In this document: positions 9,640 through 18,329 of the stretch, piece by piece | Position numbering within the stretch: position 1 is the stretch's first letter | How the letters are laid out: every line of letters starts with the position of its first letter | DNA from: Flavobacterium chilense | GTDB taxonomy: Bacteria > Bacteroidota > Bacteroidia > Flavobacteriales > Flavobacteriaceae | DNA length: 64,000 nucleotides | Direction: 5' to 3' | Assembly (NCBI RefSeq): GCF_001602525.1 | Contig: NZ_LSYT01000007.1 | Coordinates: 186,001 to 250,000 of the forward strand | Notes under the pieces: generated by a model | Databases searched by the model: none | What the model was told of the DNA's origin: nothing | What the model saw: only the letters and a program-made list of their open reading frames with translations | Made by a program: the position numbers and the translations under genes

Positions 9640-11034
9640 ATGTCTCAAAACTTTAAAATGCATTTCGAAATTTCGGAAAGGAGAATACTACTTCTTGTTT
9701 TTGATGCTATTTTTATTTTATCTGCCTTATATCTGTTAAGTTTAATATTTGATTACCATTATTTCGTTTTTGATAGTAGTAATTCTTTAAGTATTATTCT
9801 ATTGCTTATTTACATTTATGTTTTTGGAGTAATATTCGAAATGTATAATTTGCAGGTTGCCAGTAATCAGTTGCAAATTATTCAAAGTGTGGTGTTTACG
9901 GCTACTTCTTCAGCTTTAGCTTATTTATTTACACCTGTTTTATCTCCAGAGCTGCCTAAGCAAAGATTAATTATATTGATATTTTATTCTACAATATTAA
10001 TTACGTTATTGCTATGGCGATTGTTTTATGTATATTTCCTGGCTTCTCACAGATTTTCGCAAAATGTAGTTTTAATATGTGATGAGAATGAAGTCGAAGA
10101 ATTAGTTTCAGGACTTGAAAGTGTTGATCCTCATTATAAAATTATTGGTTTTGTAAATTCAGATTCAGTTTCAGATGAAGATTCTAATATTCACTATGTA
10201 AAGGAAATTAAGAAGAACAATTTAGAAAGCTTCGTGCTTAAAAATCAGGTTTCAGAAATTGTTATAGCTTCTCAAAAAACAGACGGAATTACACCAGATC
10301 TCTATCAGCAATTACTCCACTTGTTAGAATCCGGAAATGTCATTCGTGAATATACACAAGTATACGAAAGTAAAACGCAACGTATTCCGGTACATTACAT
10401 CTCAAGAGATTTCTATCGGTTTTTTCCTTTTAGCAGAAGTAATAATAATAAATTGTATTTGTTCCTTGTACGCTTTCTGGAACTTCTGTTTTCTTTTTCC
10501 GGATTGGTAATTTGTGTTCTTTTTATTCCTTTTATTTTTGTTGGAAATCTATTAGCAAACAAAGGTTCTTTGTTTTATACACAGGAACGGGTAGGTAAAA
10601 ACGGAATTGTATTTAAGATTTATAAATTTAGAACTATGGTAAAAAACTCGGAATCTAACGGAGTTGTTTTTGCAACTTCAAATGATGTTAGAGTTACTCC
10701 GTTTGGTAAAATGATGCGTAAATCAAGAATTGATGAATTGCCTCAGTTTTTTAATGTTTTAAGAGGAGATATGGCTGTTATTGGACCAAGACCTGAAAGA
10801 CCATTTTTTGTTGATGAAATAGCTCAAATCATGCCTTTTTATGAAACCCGACACGTTATAAAACCAGGACTTACAGGATGGGCACAAGTTAATTACTCGT
10901 ATGGAGAATCTATTGAAGAAAGCCTCGTAAAACTACAATATGATTTATACTACATCAAACACAGAAGCATTTTTCTGGATTTAAGTATTACGTTTAAAAC
11001 CATTACGACAGTTTTATTCTATCGCGGACAATAA
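9640..11034 (+). CDS. Undecaprenyl-phosphate sugar phosphotransferase (WbaP/WcaJ-type)
   Basis: A 464-residue membrane enzyme that starts polysaccharide synthesis by moving a sugar-1-phosphate onto undecaprenyl phosphate. Residues ~1-135 hold four or five transmembrane segments. A CoA-binding-like domain follows (NVVLICDENEVEELVSG). From ~residue 275 there is a further hydrophobic hairpin and then the Bac_transf catalytic domain: YTQERVGKNGIVFKIYKFRTM, RKSRIDELPQFFNVLRGDM, IGPRPERP and KPGLTGWAQV. These motifs are complete. It ends one base before the convergent DUF4105 gene. Closing the cluster with the initiating transferase is common in Bacteroidota. Confidence 0.92.
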   Translation: MSQNFKMHFEISERRILLLVFDAIFILSALYLLSLIFDYHYFVFDSSNSLSIILLLIYIYVFGVIFEMYNLQVASNQLQIIQSVVFTATSSALAYLFTPVLSPELPKQRLIILIFYSTILITLLLWRLFYVYFLASHRFSQNVVLICDENEVEELVSGLESVDPHYKIIGFVNSDSVSDEDSNIHYVKEIKKNNLESFVLKNQVSEIVIASQKTDGITPDLYQQLLHLLESGNVIREYTQVYESKTQRIPVHYISRDFYRFFPFSRSNNNKLYLFLVRFLELLFSFSGLVICVLFIPFIFVGNLLANKGSLFYTQERVGKNGIVFKIYKFRTMVKNSESNGVVFATSNDVRVTPFGKMMRKSRIDELPQFFNVLRGDMAVIGPRPERPFFVDEIAQIMPFYETRHVIKPGLTGWAQVNYSYGESIEESLVKLQYDLYYIKHRSIFLDLSITFKTITTVLFYRGQ

Positions 11035-11035
11035 T

Positions 11036-12172
11036 TTAAATAATAATCGGAATACGTTTTTTATTTCGAATAGCGACTCTTACTAAAACAAATCCGCTTG
11101 TGATGATCATTGGTAAAACGATCCAAAAGTGTGCTTTGTTGATTAGGAAAATAGTGTAAACGATCAGGAAAAGCAAATGTAAAACGGCAGATCGATACGT
11201 CCATCTTTTATTTTTGAGAGCAGAAAAAAGAAGCAGAATCAATAAAAGCGGGCTAAACAATAATATATTGTAATTCATTGCCAATTCCTGGTGAAGTGAA
11301 TAAAATCCAATAGAGATAAAAAAGACTCCCATTAAAGATAAAATCAAAAGGTAGATTTTATCGACTATTTTATTGTGCACTAAAACAACAAAGAGCAGAA
11401 TAAAAAGATAGGTATATACATTATTCCACCATGAAGTTGGGGTTTCTTTTTCAAAACTAAGCAATGTTTTACTCTTGGTTACTAAAGGATGATTTTGATA
11501 AGTGGTTTTCTCTAAACTGTTTTTTAAATCAAAAGGCAAAAATATTCTCGTTCCCAATTGATCGACTTTTGTTCCAAAGATGATACTTGTTCCTAATTGA
11601 TCATAAAAATGACCATCAAAATAAGGAAATAAAATGGAACGATATGTTTTGTCTGTATCTTCTTTTTTTGTTATTACATTTCCGTTTAAAGTTTTATTGA
11701 TAATATCAACAACCATAGAAGTACAGTTTTTATCAATAAATTTATAGGTGTAATAACGATCTTCAGAAAGTAAAGTAGTGTTTAAATTGTCAAAAAGTTT
11801 TTGCTTTATCTCTTGAGGAATAATCAGTTCTTGTTCATAAACGCTCCTTTTTTCATTTGTGTAATCCGTTATAAAATCGAAAAAAGAATGAGCAACCACA
11901 AAATACTGTAAATCTCCTTTCGCAAATTTTGCCACGAAATTTGGAGTCGAAAAATCAAAGGCTCCATAATTGTATACAACATCAATATTATTTACAGGAT
12001 CAGCAACTCTTATTGCAGTATGACCAAAGTAAGAATAAGTTTCATTGCCCAGTCCGCAAGTAATAACACTTATTTTAGCATCTTTCGATAAAGGAACATT
12101 TTGGCTAAAACCAATAAAACTTAGTAATAATAGTAAACTAAAAAGTGTTTTTTTTAAAATGACATTTTTCAT
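11036..12172 (-). CDS. DUF4105 / Lnb-type protein, candidate lipoprotein N-acyltransferase
   Basis: A 378-residue envelope protein with an N-terminal hydrophobic signal sequence, a periplasmic domain to about residue 250, then four or five membrane segments. The periplasmic part matches the DUF4105 pattern: VITCGLGNETYSYFGHTAIRV (Cys39, His51), NYGAFDFSTPNF and FIDKNCTSMVVDIINK (Cys150). Proteins of this family in Bacteroides have been reported to N-acylate outer-membrane lipoproteins (Lnb), a job done by Lnt elsewhere; assignment to this copy is by family only. Its stop lies one base from the convergent transferase gene. The gene 37 bases upstream on the same strand encodes a barrel. Confidence 0.7.
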   Translation of the reverse strand: MKNVILKKTLFSLLLLLSFIGFSQNVPLSKDAKISVITCGLGNETYSYFGHTAIRVADPVNNIDVVYNYGAFDFSTPNFVAKFAKGDLQYFVVAHSFFDFITDYTNEKRSVYEQELIIPQEIKQKLFDNLNTTLLSEDRYYTYKFIDKNCTSMVVDIINKTLNGNVITKKEDTDKTYRSILFPYFDGHFYDQLGTSIIFGTKVDQLGTRIFLPFDLKNSLEKTTYQNHPLVTKSKTLLSFEKETPTSWWNNVYTYLFILLFVVLVHNKIVDKIYLLILSLMGVFFISIGFYSLHQELAMNYNILLFSPLLLILLLFSALKNKRWTYRSAVLHLLFLIVYTIFLINKAHFWIVLPMIITSGFVLVRVAIRNKKRIPIII

Positions 12173-12209
12173 GATTTAAAATTTTAAGAAGTTTAATGAT
12201 GGTAAAAAA

Positions 12210-13277
12210 TTATCTAAAGATACCTAAATCTACTTTCAGAGAAAAAATATTCGAATACAAAGCCGCACTTTGATTTCCTAAATCAGTCAAAGCATAATCA
12301 ATCTGAATCCCTTTATATTTAAAGCCTAAACCAATGTTAGGTTGAAAATTAAGCTTCTCAGTATTGTCCAGTTGAGTTACATTTTGGAAATTTCCTGCTC
12401 CGGCTCTTAAAAAAACAAGATCAGTATAACCAAATTCAAATCCAATTGCAGGATCAACACTTACTACCTTAGAGGATATAATATCGTTAGTTCGCTCAAA
12501 TCTCATATTCAAATTGGTAGCAACTAAAAGACTGTAGTCATAATGAAAGTCAAATCTTTTAGAAACTCCTAACTGTGCTTTTGGCAATGTAATTTCAGTA
12601 CTTTCCGGCAGTTCATTATTCTCGCCCGGAATTGCATTGGCAATCTTTGCATATTCCTCTTCGTCGATATTCCATACATTATAAGTCGTCGTAATATCAC
12701 GAAGCATTAATCCAAATTTCCAGTCATTACGTTCAAACTGCAATCCAACATCAAAACCAAAACCCCACGAATTGGCAAATTTTCCAATAATTCGTCTGAT
12801 TACTTTTGCATTTACACCATATTGAAATCCGTCAACAGGTAATTTTCGGGCATAAGAAAAAGTAAAACCATAATCAGCAGTCGAAAACAATCTGATTCTG
12901 TTGTAGTCAATATTTCCCTGATTATCGATCAATTGTGTAGTGTCCATAATGTCATCCACACCAAAACGAATCATAGAAATTCCCCAGGCACTTCTGTCAT
13001 CAATGGGGCTTGCATATCCTATATAATCGTATTGTGCAATATTAGCAAAGTAATTAGCATGCATTAACGAAATTTGATGATCTTCAAGATTGGTCAAACC
13101 AGCCGGATTCCAATAAACAGAATTTACATCATTGGTAGAAGCAGTTACTGCACTCGACATTCCCAGCGCAGCAGCATCCACACCAATATTCATAAATTCA
13201 TTCGAATATTTTCGAACGGTTTGTGCATATTGTAATGTGCAACTCCAACATAATAAAAGCACTAAAGTTTTCTTCAA
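12210..13277 (-). CDS. PorV/PorQ-family outer-membrane beta-barrel protein
   Basis: A 355-residue protein with signal peptide (MKKTLVLLLCWSCTLQYAQ). The mature start FMNIGVDAAALGMSSAVTASTNDVNSVYWNPAGL is the hallmark of the PorV/PorQ family (FadL-like barrels tied to type IX secretion). Repeated amphipathic strands (GYASPIDDRSAWGISMIRF, YGFTFSYARKLP, GFGFDVGLQF, IGLGFKYKGIQIDYAL) run to a final strand SLKVDLGIF. In Flavobacteria there are paralogues besides PorV itself, and no other secretion gene is adjacent, so I do not assign PorV or PorQ specifically. It precedes the Lnb-like gene on the same strand. Confidence 0.72.
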   Translation of the reverse strand: MKKTLVLLLCWSCTLQYAQTVRKYSNEFMNIGVDAAALGMSSAVTASTNDVNSVYWNPAGLTNLEDHQISLMHANYFANIAQYDYIGYASPIDDRSAWGISMIRFGVDDIMDTTQLIDNQGNIDYNRIRLFSTADYGFTFSYARKLPVDGFQYGVNAKVIRRIIGKFANSWGFGFDVGLQFERNDWKFGLMLRDITTTYNVWNIDEEEYAKIANAIPGENNELPESTEITLPKAQLGVSKRFDFHYDYSLLVATNLNMRFERTNDIISSKVVSVDPAIGFEFGYTDLVFLRAGAGNFQNVTQLDNTEKLNFQPNIGLGFKYKGIQIDYALTDLGNQSAALYSNIFSLKVDLGIFR

Positions 13278-13469
13278 AGGATATTTTTTAGCAAACCGGA
13301 GCTTGTTTTAATTTTTACCAAAAATATAATATTTTACTCAGGAAATTTATCCCTTTTGATAAATATTGCCAAAGTCCGTATTTCAAATCAAAAACTCTTA
13401 TCGAAACACCTTTTAGATACCGTTATTTATGCTAAATTTGTTCCTTACCATTATCAAATTATATACAAG

Positions 13470-14180
13470 ATGAATATTAAAAAGCACATTCCTAATTTAA
13501 TTACACTAATCAATTTATTTTGTGGTTGTATCGCCATTGTTTTTATTTCAGAAGCCAATTATGAAATGGCTTTTTATATGGTTTGCTTAGGGATTTTCTT
13601 TGATTTTTTTGATGGTTTTTTTGCCAGATTATTTAAAGTTTCTAGTCCGCTTGGATTGCAGTTAGATTCTTTGGCAGATATGGTTACTAGTGGAGTTGCA
13701 CCAGGTTATGTTATGTATACTATGTTTGCTAATAGTGCACATGAATTAGGAACAAACCCGGCTATTCCGTTTTTAGGATTTATTATCACATTAGGATCTT
13801 GCTACCGATTGGCAAATTTTAATATCGATACACGTCAGACCGATTCGTTTATAGGTTTGCCAACTCCGGCAAATGCACTGTTTATCTTAAGTTTACCTTT
13901 GGTTTTGAAATTTTCAGATTCATTACTGATCCTGGAAATATTAACAAATCAATGGGTTTTGCTGGCAATTACCTTGTGCAGTGCTTATATTTTGAATGCT
14001 GAAATTCCATTATTTTCTTTAAAAATTAAAAAGTTTAATTTAAAAGATAATGCGTTACAAATAGTATTTTTAGTACTGTCATTTGTTTTGCTTTTAGTGT
14101 TTCAATTTGGTGCAGTTCCTTTAATTATCATATTCTATGTTTTACTGTCAATAGTAAACAATATGTTTTTGAAAAAGTAG
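13470..14180 (+). CDS. pssA: CDP-diacylglycerol-serine O-phosphatidyltransferase
   Basis: This enzyme makes phosphatidylserine from CDP-diacylglycerol and serine in the inner membrane, en route to phosphatidylethanolamine. Starting at the ATG at 13470 gives 236 residues beginning MNIKKHIPNLITLINLFCGC, typical for the family; the frame also runs upstream to a TTG at 13356 but that extension is not family-like. The CDP-alcohol phosphotransferase signature is complete: D45, D48-G49, A52-R53, G62, D66 and D70. About seven hydrophobic segments follow. The lysozyme gene starts 10 bases after the stop. Confidence 0.9.
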   Translation: MNIKKHIPNLITLINLFCGCIAIVFISEANYEMAFYMVCLGIFFDFFDGFFARLFKVSSPLGLQLDSLADMVTSGVAPGYVMYTMFANSAHELGTNPAIPFLGFIITLGSCYRLANFNIDTRQTDSFIGLPTPANALFILSLPLVLKFSDSLLILEILTNQWVLLAITLCSAYILNAEIPLFSLKIKKFNLKDNALQIVFLVLSFVLLLVFQFGAVPLIIIFYVLLSIVNNMFLKK

Positions 14181-14190
14181 TTTTATTCGA

Positions 14191-15048
14191 ATGGCAAGAA
14201 AAACGACCCGACGGACTTCATATTCCCGAAAACCTCAACCAGGCCGATCTTTTTTTAGCAGAGTAATTCGTTTTTTCGTATTCTCTTTCTTAGCGTTCCT
14301 TTTCGCTGTTACAATCTATCATTATCGTGATGGGTTGGCATATTATCTTGGTTTTAAATCTAATAAAGTTTTAGATGAAGATGAGGTTGATAAACATCTT
14401 TCTGATGTTCGAAATATTCGGGTTTTAGAAAATCATAAAGGAAAAGTAATCGGAATTGACGTTTCTGAATTTCAGGGAAAAGTTGATTGGGATGAGGTAG
14501 AGATTTTAGACGAAAAATATCCCGTAAAATTTGTTTTTGTTCGTGCAACAGCCGGAAATGACAGAGTAGACAGGCAGTTTAAGCGTAATTGGGATGGTGC
14601 AAAAGAAAATAAAATCATGAGAGGTGCTTATCATTATTATCGACCTAACGAAAATTCAATCGAACAGGCTAATCTTTTTATAAAAACAGTGAAACTGCAA
14701 AAAGGTGATTTACCGCCGGTTTTAGATATAGAAAGATTGCCCAAAAATCAGCCTTTGGATAGTTTAAAAAAAGGATTAAAGCGCTGGTTGAATAAAGTAG
14801 AAAAACACTATCAGGTTCGTCCGATAATTTATACAGGCGAACGATATTATGATGATTTTTTAAAAGAAGAATTTGGAGAATATTTGTTCTGGATTGCCAA
14901 TTATAATTTCTATAGAGAGAAAATTGAAGACGATTGGCTTTTTTGGCAATTTACAGAAAAAGCAACTTTGCCGGGAATCAAACATCGTGTTGATGTAAAC
15001 ATCTATAATGGAGATTTAGAGCAATTACAGTTTATTACGGTTGAGTAA
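14191..15048 (+). CDS. Glycoside hydrolase family 25 muramidase, membrane-anchored
   Basis: A 285-residue protein. Residues 1-24 are very basic (MARKTTRRTSYSRK), then one hydrophobic segment (~25-43) anchors it in the membrane. From ~88 on it is a GH25 domain: IGIDVSEFQGKVDWDEV, FVRATAGNDRVD, GAYHYYRPNEN, the catalytic-type VLDIERLP (D-x-E), IIYTGERYYDDF and the end FWQFTEKA...RVDVNIYNGD. It should cleave the MurNAc-GlcNAc bond of peptidoglycan from the periplasmic face. It lies 10 bases after pssA. A structured AT-rich hairpin follows before the convergent lptB. Confidence 0.88.
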   Translation: MARKTTRRTSYSRKPQPGRSFFSRVIRFFVFSFLAFLFAVTIYHYRDGLAYYLGFKSNKVLDEDEVDKHLSDVRNIRVLENHKGKVIGIDVSEFQGKVDWDEVEILDEKYPVKFVFVRATAGNDRVDRQFKRNWDGAKENKIMRGAYHYYRPNENSIEQANLFIKTVKLQKGDLPPVLDIERLPKNQPLDSLKKGLKRWLNKVEKHYQVRPIIYTGERYYDDFLKEEFGEYLFWIANYNFYREKIEDDWLFWQFTEKATLPGIKHRVDVNIYNGDLEQLQFITVE

Positions 15049-15057
15049 TTTATTTGT

Positions 15058-15133
15058 AAAATGTAAAAGTGAAATGTGAGATAAAAAAATGGTAAAAAGT
15101 AATTTGCATTTCACTTTTTACCATTCACATATA
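15058..15133. terminator. Imperfect inverted repeat between convergent genes
   Basis: The segment AAATGTAAAAGTGAAATG near 15059-15078 is almost the reverse complement of CATTTCACTTTTTACCATT near 15115-15133. It sits between the convergent GH25 and lptB genes and could act as a terminator in both directions. Similar words (GTGAAATGTGAGA) recur in the hairpin after recQ. Confidence 0.45.
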
Positions 15134-15148
15134 ACTTTTATAACTTTA

Positions 15149-15889
15149 TTAAAATTCTAATTTCTTTTTACGAAGTTCAAAGTTTTGTCCAAGATAAACA
15201 CGACGAACCATTTCATCCTCCACTAAATCTTCCGGAATTCCGGCTTTTAAGATTCCACCTTCAAACATTAAGTACGTTTTGTCAGTAATGGCCAGCGTTT
15301 CCTGTACGTTGTGATCGGTAATTAAAATTCCGATGTTCTTATTTTTTAATTGTGCTACAATTCTCTGGATGTCTTCAACTGCAACCGGGTCAACTCCGGC
15401 AAAAGGTTCGTCCAATAAGATAAATTTTGGATCTGTTGCCAAAGCACGTGCAATTTCAGTACGACGACGTTCTCCTCCTGAAAGTAAATCTCCTCTGTTA
15501 GTACGAATATGTTCTAAGCTGAATTCTTCGATCAGACTTTCCATTTTTGCAATTTGTGCTTCTTTCGATAATTTTGTTAGTTGCAAAACACTCAGGATAT
15601 TGTCTTCGATACTTAATTTTCTAAATACAGAAGCTTCCTGTGCCAAATAACCAATTCCTTGTTGAGCACGTTTGTACATTGGATAATCGGTAATATTCAA
15701 ATCATCAAGATAGATGTTTCCTGAATTTGGTTTTACCAATCCTACAATCATATAAAACGAAGTTGTTTTTCCTGCACCATTTGGTCCTAAAAGCCCAACA
15801 ATTTCCCCTTGATTTACTTCAACAGAAATTCCTTTTACAACACTGCGTCCTTTGTAGGTTTTGATTAAATTATCGGCTCTTAGCTTCAT
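15149..15889 (-). CDS. lptB: LPS export ABC transporter ATP-binding protein LptB
   Basis: A 246-residue ABC ATPase that powers lipopolysaccharide extraction from the inner membrane with LptFG. All motifs are present: Walker A GLLGPNGAGKTTSFY (~34-48), signature LLSGGERRRTEIARAL, Walker B FILLDEPFAGVDP and the H-loop LITDHNVQETL. The RRRTEIARAL and LGQNFEL endings are typical of LptB rather than of branched amino-acid transporters. The gene lies downstream of kdsD, tatC and a decarboxylase gene on the same strand, separated by 228 bases of AT-rich repeats. kdsD also serves LPS synthesis. Confidence 0.93.
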   Translation of the reverse strand: MKLRADNLIKTYKGRSVVKGISVEVNQGEIVGLLGPNGAGKTTSFYMIVGLVKPNSGNIYLDDLNITDYPMYKRAQQGIGYLAQEASVFRKLSIEDNILSVLQLTKLSKEAQIAKMESLIEEFSLEHIRTNRGDLLSGGERRRTEIARALATDPKFILLDEPFAGVDPVAVEDIQRIVAQLKNKNIGILITDHNVQETLAITDKTYLMFEGGILKAGIPEDLVEDEMVRRVYLGQNFELRKKKLEF

Positions 15890-15896
15890 TTTTTTT

Positions 15897-16123
15897 AATT
15901 AGATAATTAGATAATTTGAAAATTAGATAATTGACAAACTAGCTGAGATTTAATTTTATAATTGATTTGAAAGGCAAAATAAATGTAAAATAATCAATCC
16001 GATAAATCAATTAACAAATTATTGCGTTTTCAAAATTTAGAATTTGTACTTCAAAAATTAAATAATTAGCGTGTTTCAAAAGAAATTATCTAATTATTAA
16101 ATTGGCACATTTTCTAATTATTT
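15897..16123. repeat. AT-rich TTAGATAATT repeat region
   Basis: The 228-base gap between lptB and the decarboxylase gene holds three copies of TTAGATAATT (15899-15908, 15907-15916 and about 15922-15932) and two inverted versions (TTATCTAATTATT near 16086 and TTCTAATTATT near 16110). No open reading frame of note is present. This looks like a short degenerate intergenic repeat family. Confidence 0.55.
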
Positions 16124-16468
16124 ACCTTGTTCTTCAAGAGCTTCCCAGAATTCGTAAGCTCTTCGTAAATGAGGAATTACGATTGTTCCGCCAACCAAAG
16201 TGGCGATTCCCATTGCTTCCATCATTTCTTCTTTTGTAACACCTTCTTTATGGCTGGTTTCTAAGTGATATTTTACACAATCATCACAACGTAAAACGGC
16301 AGAAGCTACTAAGCCCAAAAGTTCTTTTGTTTTTACATCAAGAGTTCCTGGTGCATAAGCATTCGTGTCAAGGTTAAAAATTCGCTTAACAATTTTGTTG
16401 TTGTCAGCGAGTAGTTTTTCGTTCATTTTAGAACGATAGTCATTAAATTCTTGTATGATATCAGACAT
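16118..16468 (-). CDS. Carboxymuconolactone decarboxylase (AhpD-like) family protein
   Basis: A 116-residue protein of the CMD/AhpD fold. The redox-type motif VLRCDDCVKYHLETSHKEGV (~58-77) contains the CxxC and the following histidine typical of AhpD-like alkylhydroperoxidases, and EEMMEAMGIATLVGGTIVIPHLRRA is the conserved second half. It probably has thiol-based peroxidase or related activity in the cytoplasm; gamma-carboxymuconolactone decarboxylation itself is unlikely because such members lack the CxxC. Its start overlaps the end of tatC by 8 bases, so the two are probably translated together. Confidence 0.85.
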   Translation of the reverse strand: MSDIIQEFNDYRSKMNEKLLADNNKIVKRIFNLDTNAYAPGTLDVKTKELLGLVASAVLRCDDCVKYHLETSHKEGVTKEEMMEAMGIATLVGGTIVIPHLRRAYEFWEALEEQGK

Positions 16469-17276
16469 TTTCTTTCAATTTATTTCTGTAAACAATTTTC
16501 GAAATCAGGATACTCACTTCGTAAATAATCAACATTGGTATAGCTACAATGGTTTGACTTACTACGTCTGGAGGAGTAACGATAGCAGCAATAATTAAAA
16601 TAATTACTACGGCATATTTCCAATATTTTCTTAAGAAAGAAGGGGTAACTAATCCTAACTTAGTTAAGAAATAAATGGCAATTGGCAATTCAAAAAATAT
16701 GGCACTTCCCAGGATACTTGTTTTTACCATTCCCATATAAGACTCAAGTGTAAATTGATTTTTTACAACATCACTTACAGAGAAAGTAGCAACGAAGTTT
16801 ACCGACATCGGAATTACAACATAGTAGCCAAATAGAACGCCTAAGAAGAAAAGCAACGACGAAACAAAAATGAATACTTTTGCATTTTTACGTTCTTTCT
16901 CATATAAAGCAGGGCTGATAAATTTCCATATTTCCCATAATATATAAGGAAAACTTAAAATGAAACCTGCCAGAAGACACATCCATACAAAAATATTTAC
17001 CTGGCCTTCCATTTCAGTATTCTGAATAATGAAATTGAGCTCAGTGATACAAATGCTGTCTGCAAAACCCAATTGATGTGATAGATCGCAAAACCATACA
17101 TAAGTAAAAAAAGTAGGCCGTATTGGACCTAAAATAATCTGATCAAATAAATAATCACTTATGAAATAAGTAACAAATGCCATAATGCATATTGCAATTG
17201 TACTTCTAACTAATAACCATCTTAATTCTTCAAGATGGTCTAAAAATGACATCTCGCCAAGGTTTTTCTTTGCCAT
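16461..17276 (-). CDS. tatC: Twin-arginine translocase subunit TatC
   Basis: A 271-residue inner-membrane protein that binds twin-arginine signal peptides. The N-terminus MSFLDHLEELRWLLVRS is the diagnostic TatC motif, with six hydrophobic segments afterwards, the conserved PFILWEIWKFISPALYEKER region and FELPIAIYFLTKLGLVTPSFLRKYWKY. The ATG overlaps the kdsD stop by one base, and the decarboxylase gene overlaps its 3' end by 8, giving a kdsD-tatC-CMD operon. No tatA is present in the window. Confidence 0.95.
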   Translation of the reverse strand: MAKKNLGEMSFLDHLEELRWLLVRSTIAICIMAFVTYFISDYLFDQIILGPIRPTFFTYVWFCDLSHQLGFADSICITELNFIIQNTEMEGQVNIFVWMCLLAGFILSFPYILWEIWKFISPALYEKERKNAKVFIFVSSLLFFLGVLFGYYVVIPMSVNFVATFSVSDVVKNQFTLESYMGMVKTSILGSAIFFELPIAIYFLTKLGLVTPSFLRKYWKYAVVIILIIAAIVTPPDVVSQTIVAIPMLIIYEVSILISKIVYRNKLKENV

Positions 17277-18241
17277 TATACGATTCCTTCTTTTAAAATG
17301 TCATGTAAATGTAATACGCCTTTGTATTCTCCATTGTCTGCGACAATCAATTGTGTTATTGAAAAATCTTCTAAAATATTCAAGGCATCAACTGCCATAG
17401 TTTCTGAAGATACTAATTTAGGATTTTTTGACATAATATCCTTTGCTGTTAAATCTGCAATAGAATCTCTGTCGTTTAGCATTCGTCTAATGTCTCCATC
17501 TGTAATAATGCCTACTATTTTATCATTTTCGATTACTGCTGTAACACCCAGTCTTTTTTCAGAAATCTCAAAGATTGCTTTTTTAATGGATGTGTCAGGA
17601 GTAACCATTGGTTTCAATGAATTTTCGATCATGTCTTTTACGCGAAGCAATAGTTTTTTGCCCAAAGCACCTCCGGGATGATATACGGCAAAATCTTCAG
17701 GTTTAAAATCTCGCATTTCCATCAAACAAACCGCCAGGGCATCACCCATAACAAGTTGTGCAGTGGTGCTGTTTGTAGGTGCAAGATTTATAGGGCAGGC
17801 TTCCATTTCAACTGTTGTATTTAAAACATAGTCAGAGCCTTTTGCCAAAGAAGAAGTTATATTGCCGGTAATAGCAATTAAAATGTTTCCGAAACGTTTT
17901 AATAACGGAACCAAAACTTTTATTTCTGGGCTGTTTCCGCTTTTTGAAATACAAATTACAATATCCTCATTTTGTATCATTCCCAGGTCACCATGAATAG
18001 CTTCAGAAGCATGCAGGAACATTGACGGAGTGCCTGTAGAATTAAAAGTAGCAACCATTTTTTGGGCAATAATGGCGCTTTTTCCGATGCCTGTAACGAT
18101 CAATCGGCCTTTGGTTTCGTAAATACGTTGGGTTGCTTCGTAGAAATTTTCGTCCAGAAAATCAATTAGTTTTGTAATTGCTTCACTTTCAGAGAGTATT
18201 GTTTTTTTGGCGATCGCCAATATATTTTCTTTTGTGATCAA
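17276..18241 (-). CDS. kdsD: Arabinose-5-phosphate isomerase (KpsF/GutQ/KdsD)
   Basis: Interconverts ribulose-5-phosphate and arabinose-5-phosphate, the first step to Kdo for LPS. The SIS domain lies first (RLIVTGIGKSAIIAQKMVATFNSTG, FLHASEAIHGDLGM, ISKSGNSPEI), followed by two CBS domains (KAIFEISEKRLGVTAVI and MAVDALNILEDFSITQLIV). I chose the TTG at 18241, which gives MITKENILAIAKK and 321 residues, the normal length; the frame extends upstream to 18454 but that would overlap recQ and is not family-like. It heads the kdsD-tatC-CMD operon. Confidence 0.9.
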   Translation of the reverse strand: MITKENILAIAKKTILSESEAITKLIDFLDENFYEATQRIYETKGRLIVTGIGKSAIIAQKMVATFNSTGTPSMFLHASEAIHGDLGMIQNEDIVICISKSGNSPEIKVLVPLLKRFGNILIAITGNITSSLAKGSDYVLNTTVEMEACPINLAPTNSTTAQLVMGDALAVCLMEMRDFKPEDFAVYHPGGALGKKLLLRVKDMIENSLKPMVTPDTSIKKAIFEISEKRLGVTAVIENDKIVGIITDGDIRRMLNDRDSIADLTAKDIMSKNPKLVSSETMAVDALNILEDFSITQLIVADNGEYKGVLHLHDILKEGIV

Positions 18242-18329
18242 AACAGAATATTTAAAATTTGTATGTATAAAAGAAAGTTGTATCTTTATGTGTTGCAAAT
18301 TTATACAAAAATATCCATTTAAATAAAGA

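Noticed and set aside
13356..13469. N-terminal extension of pssA from a TTG
   Set aside because: The first 38 residues are not family-like, and MNIKKHIPNLITL at 13470 is the usual start.
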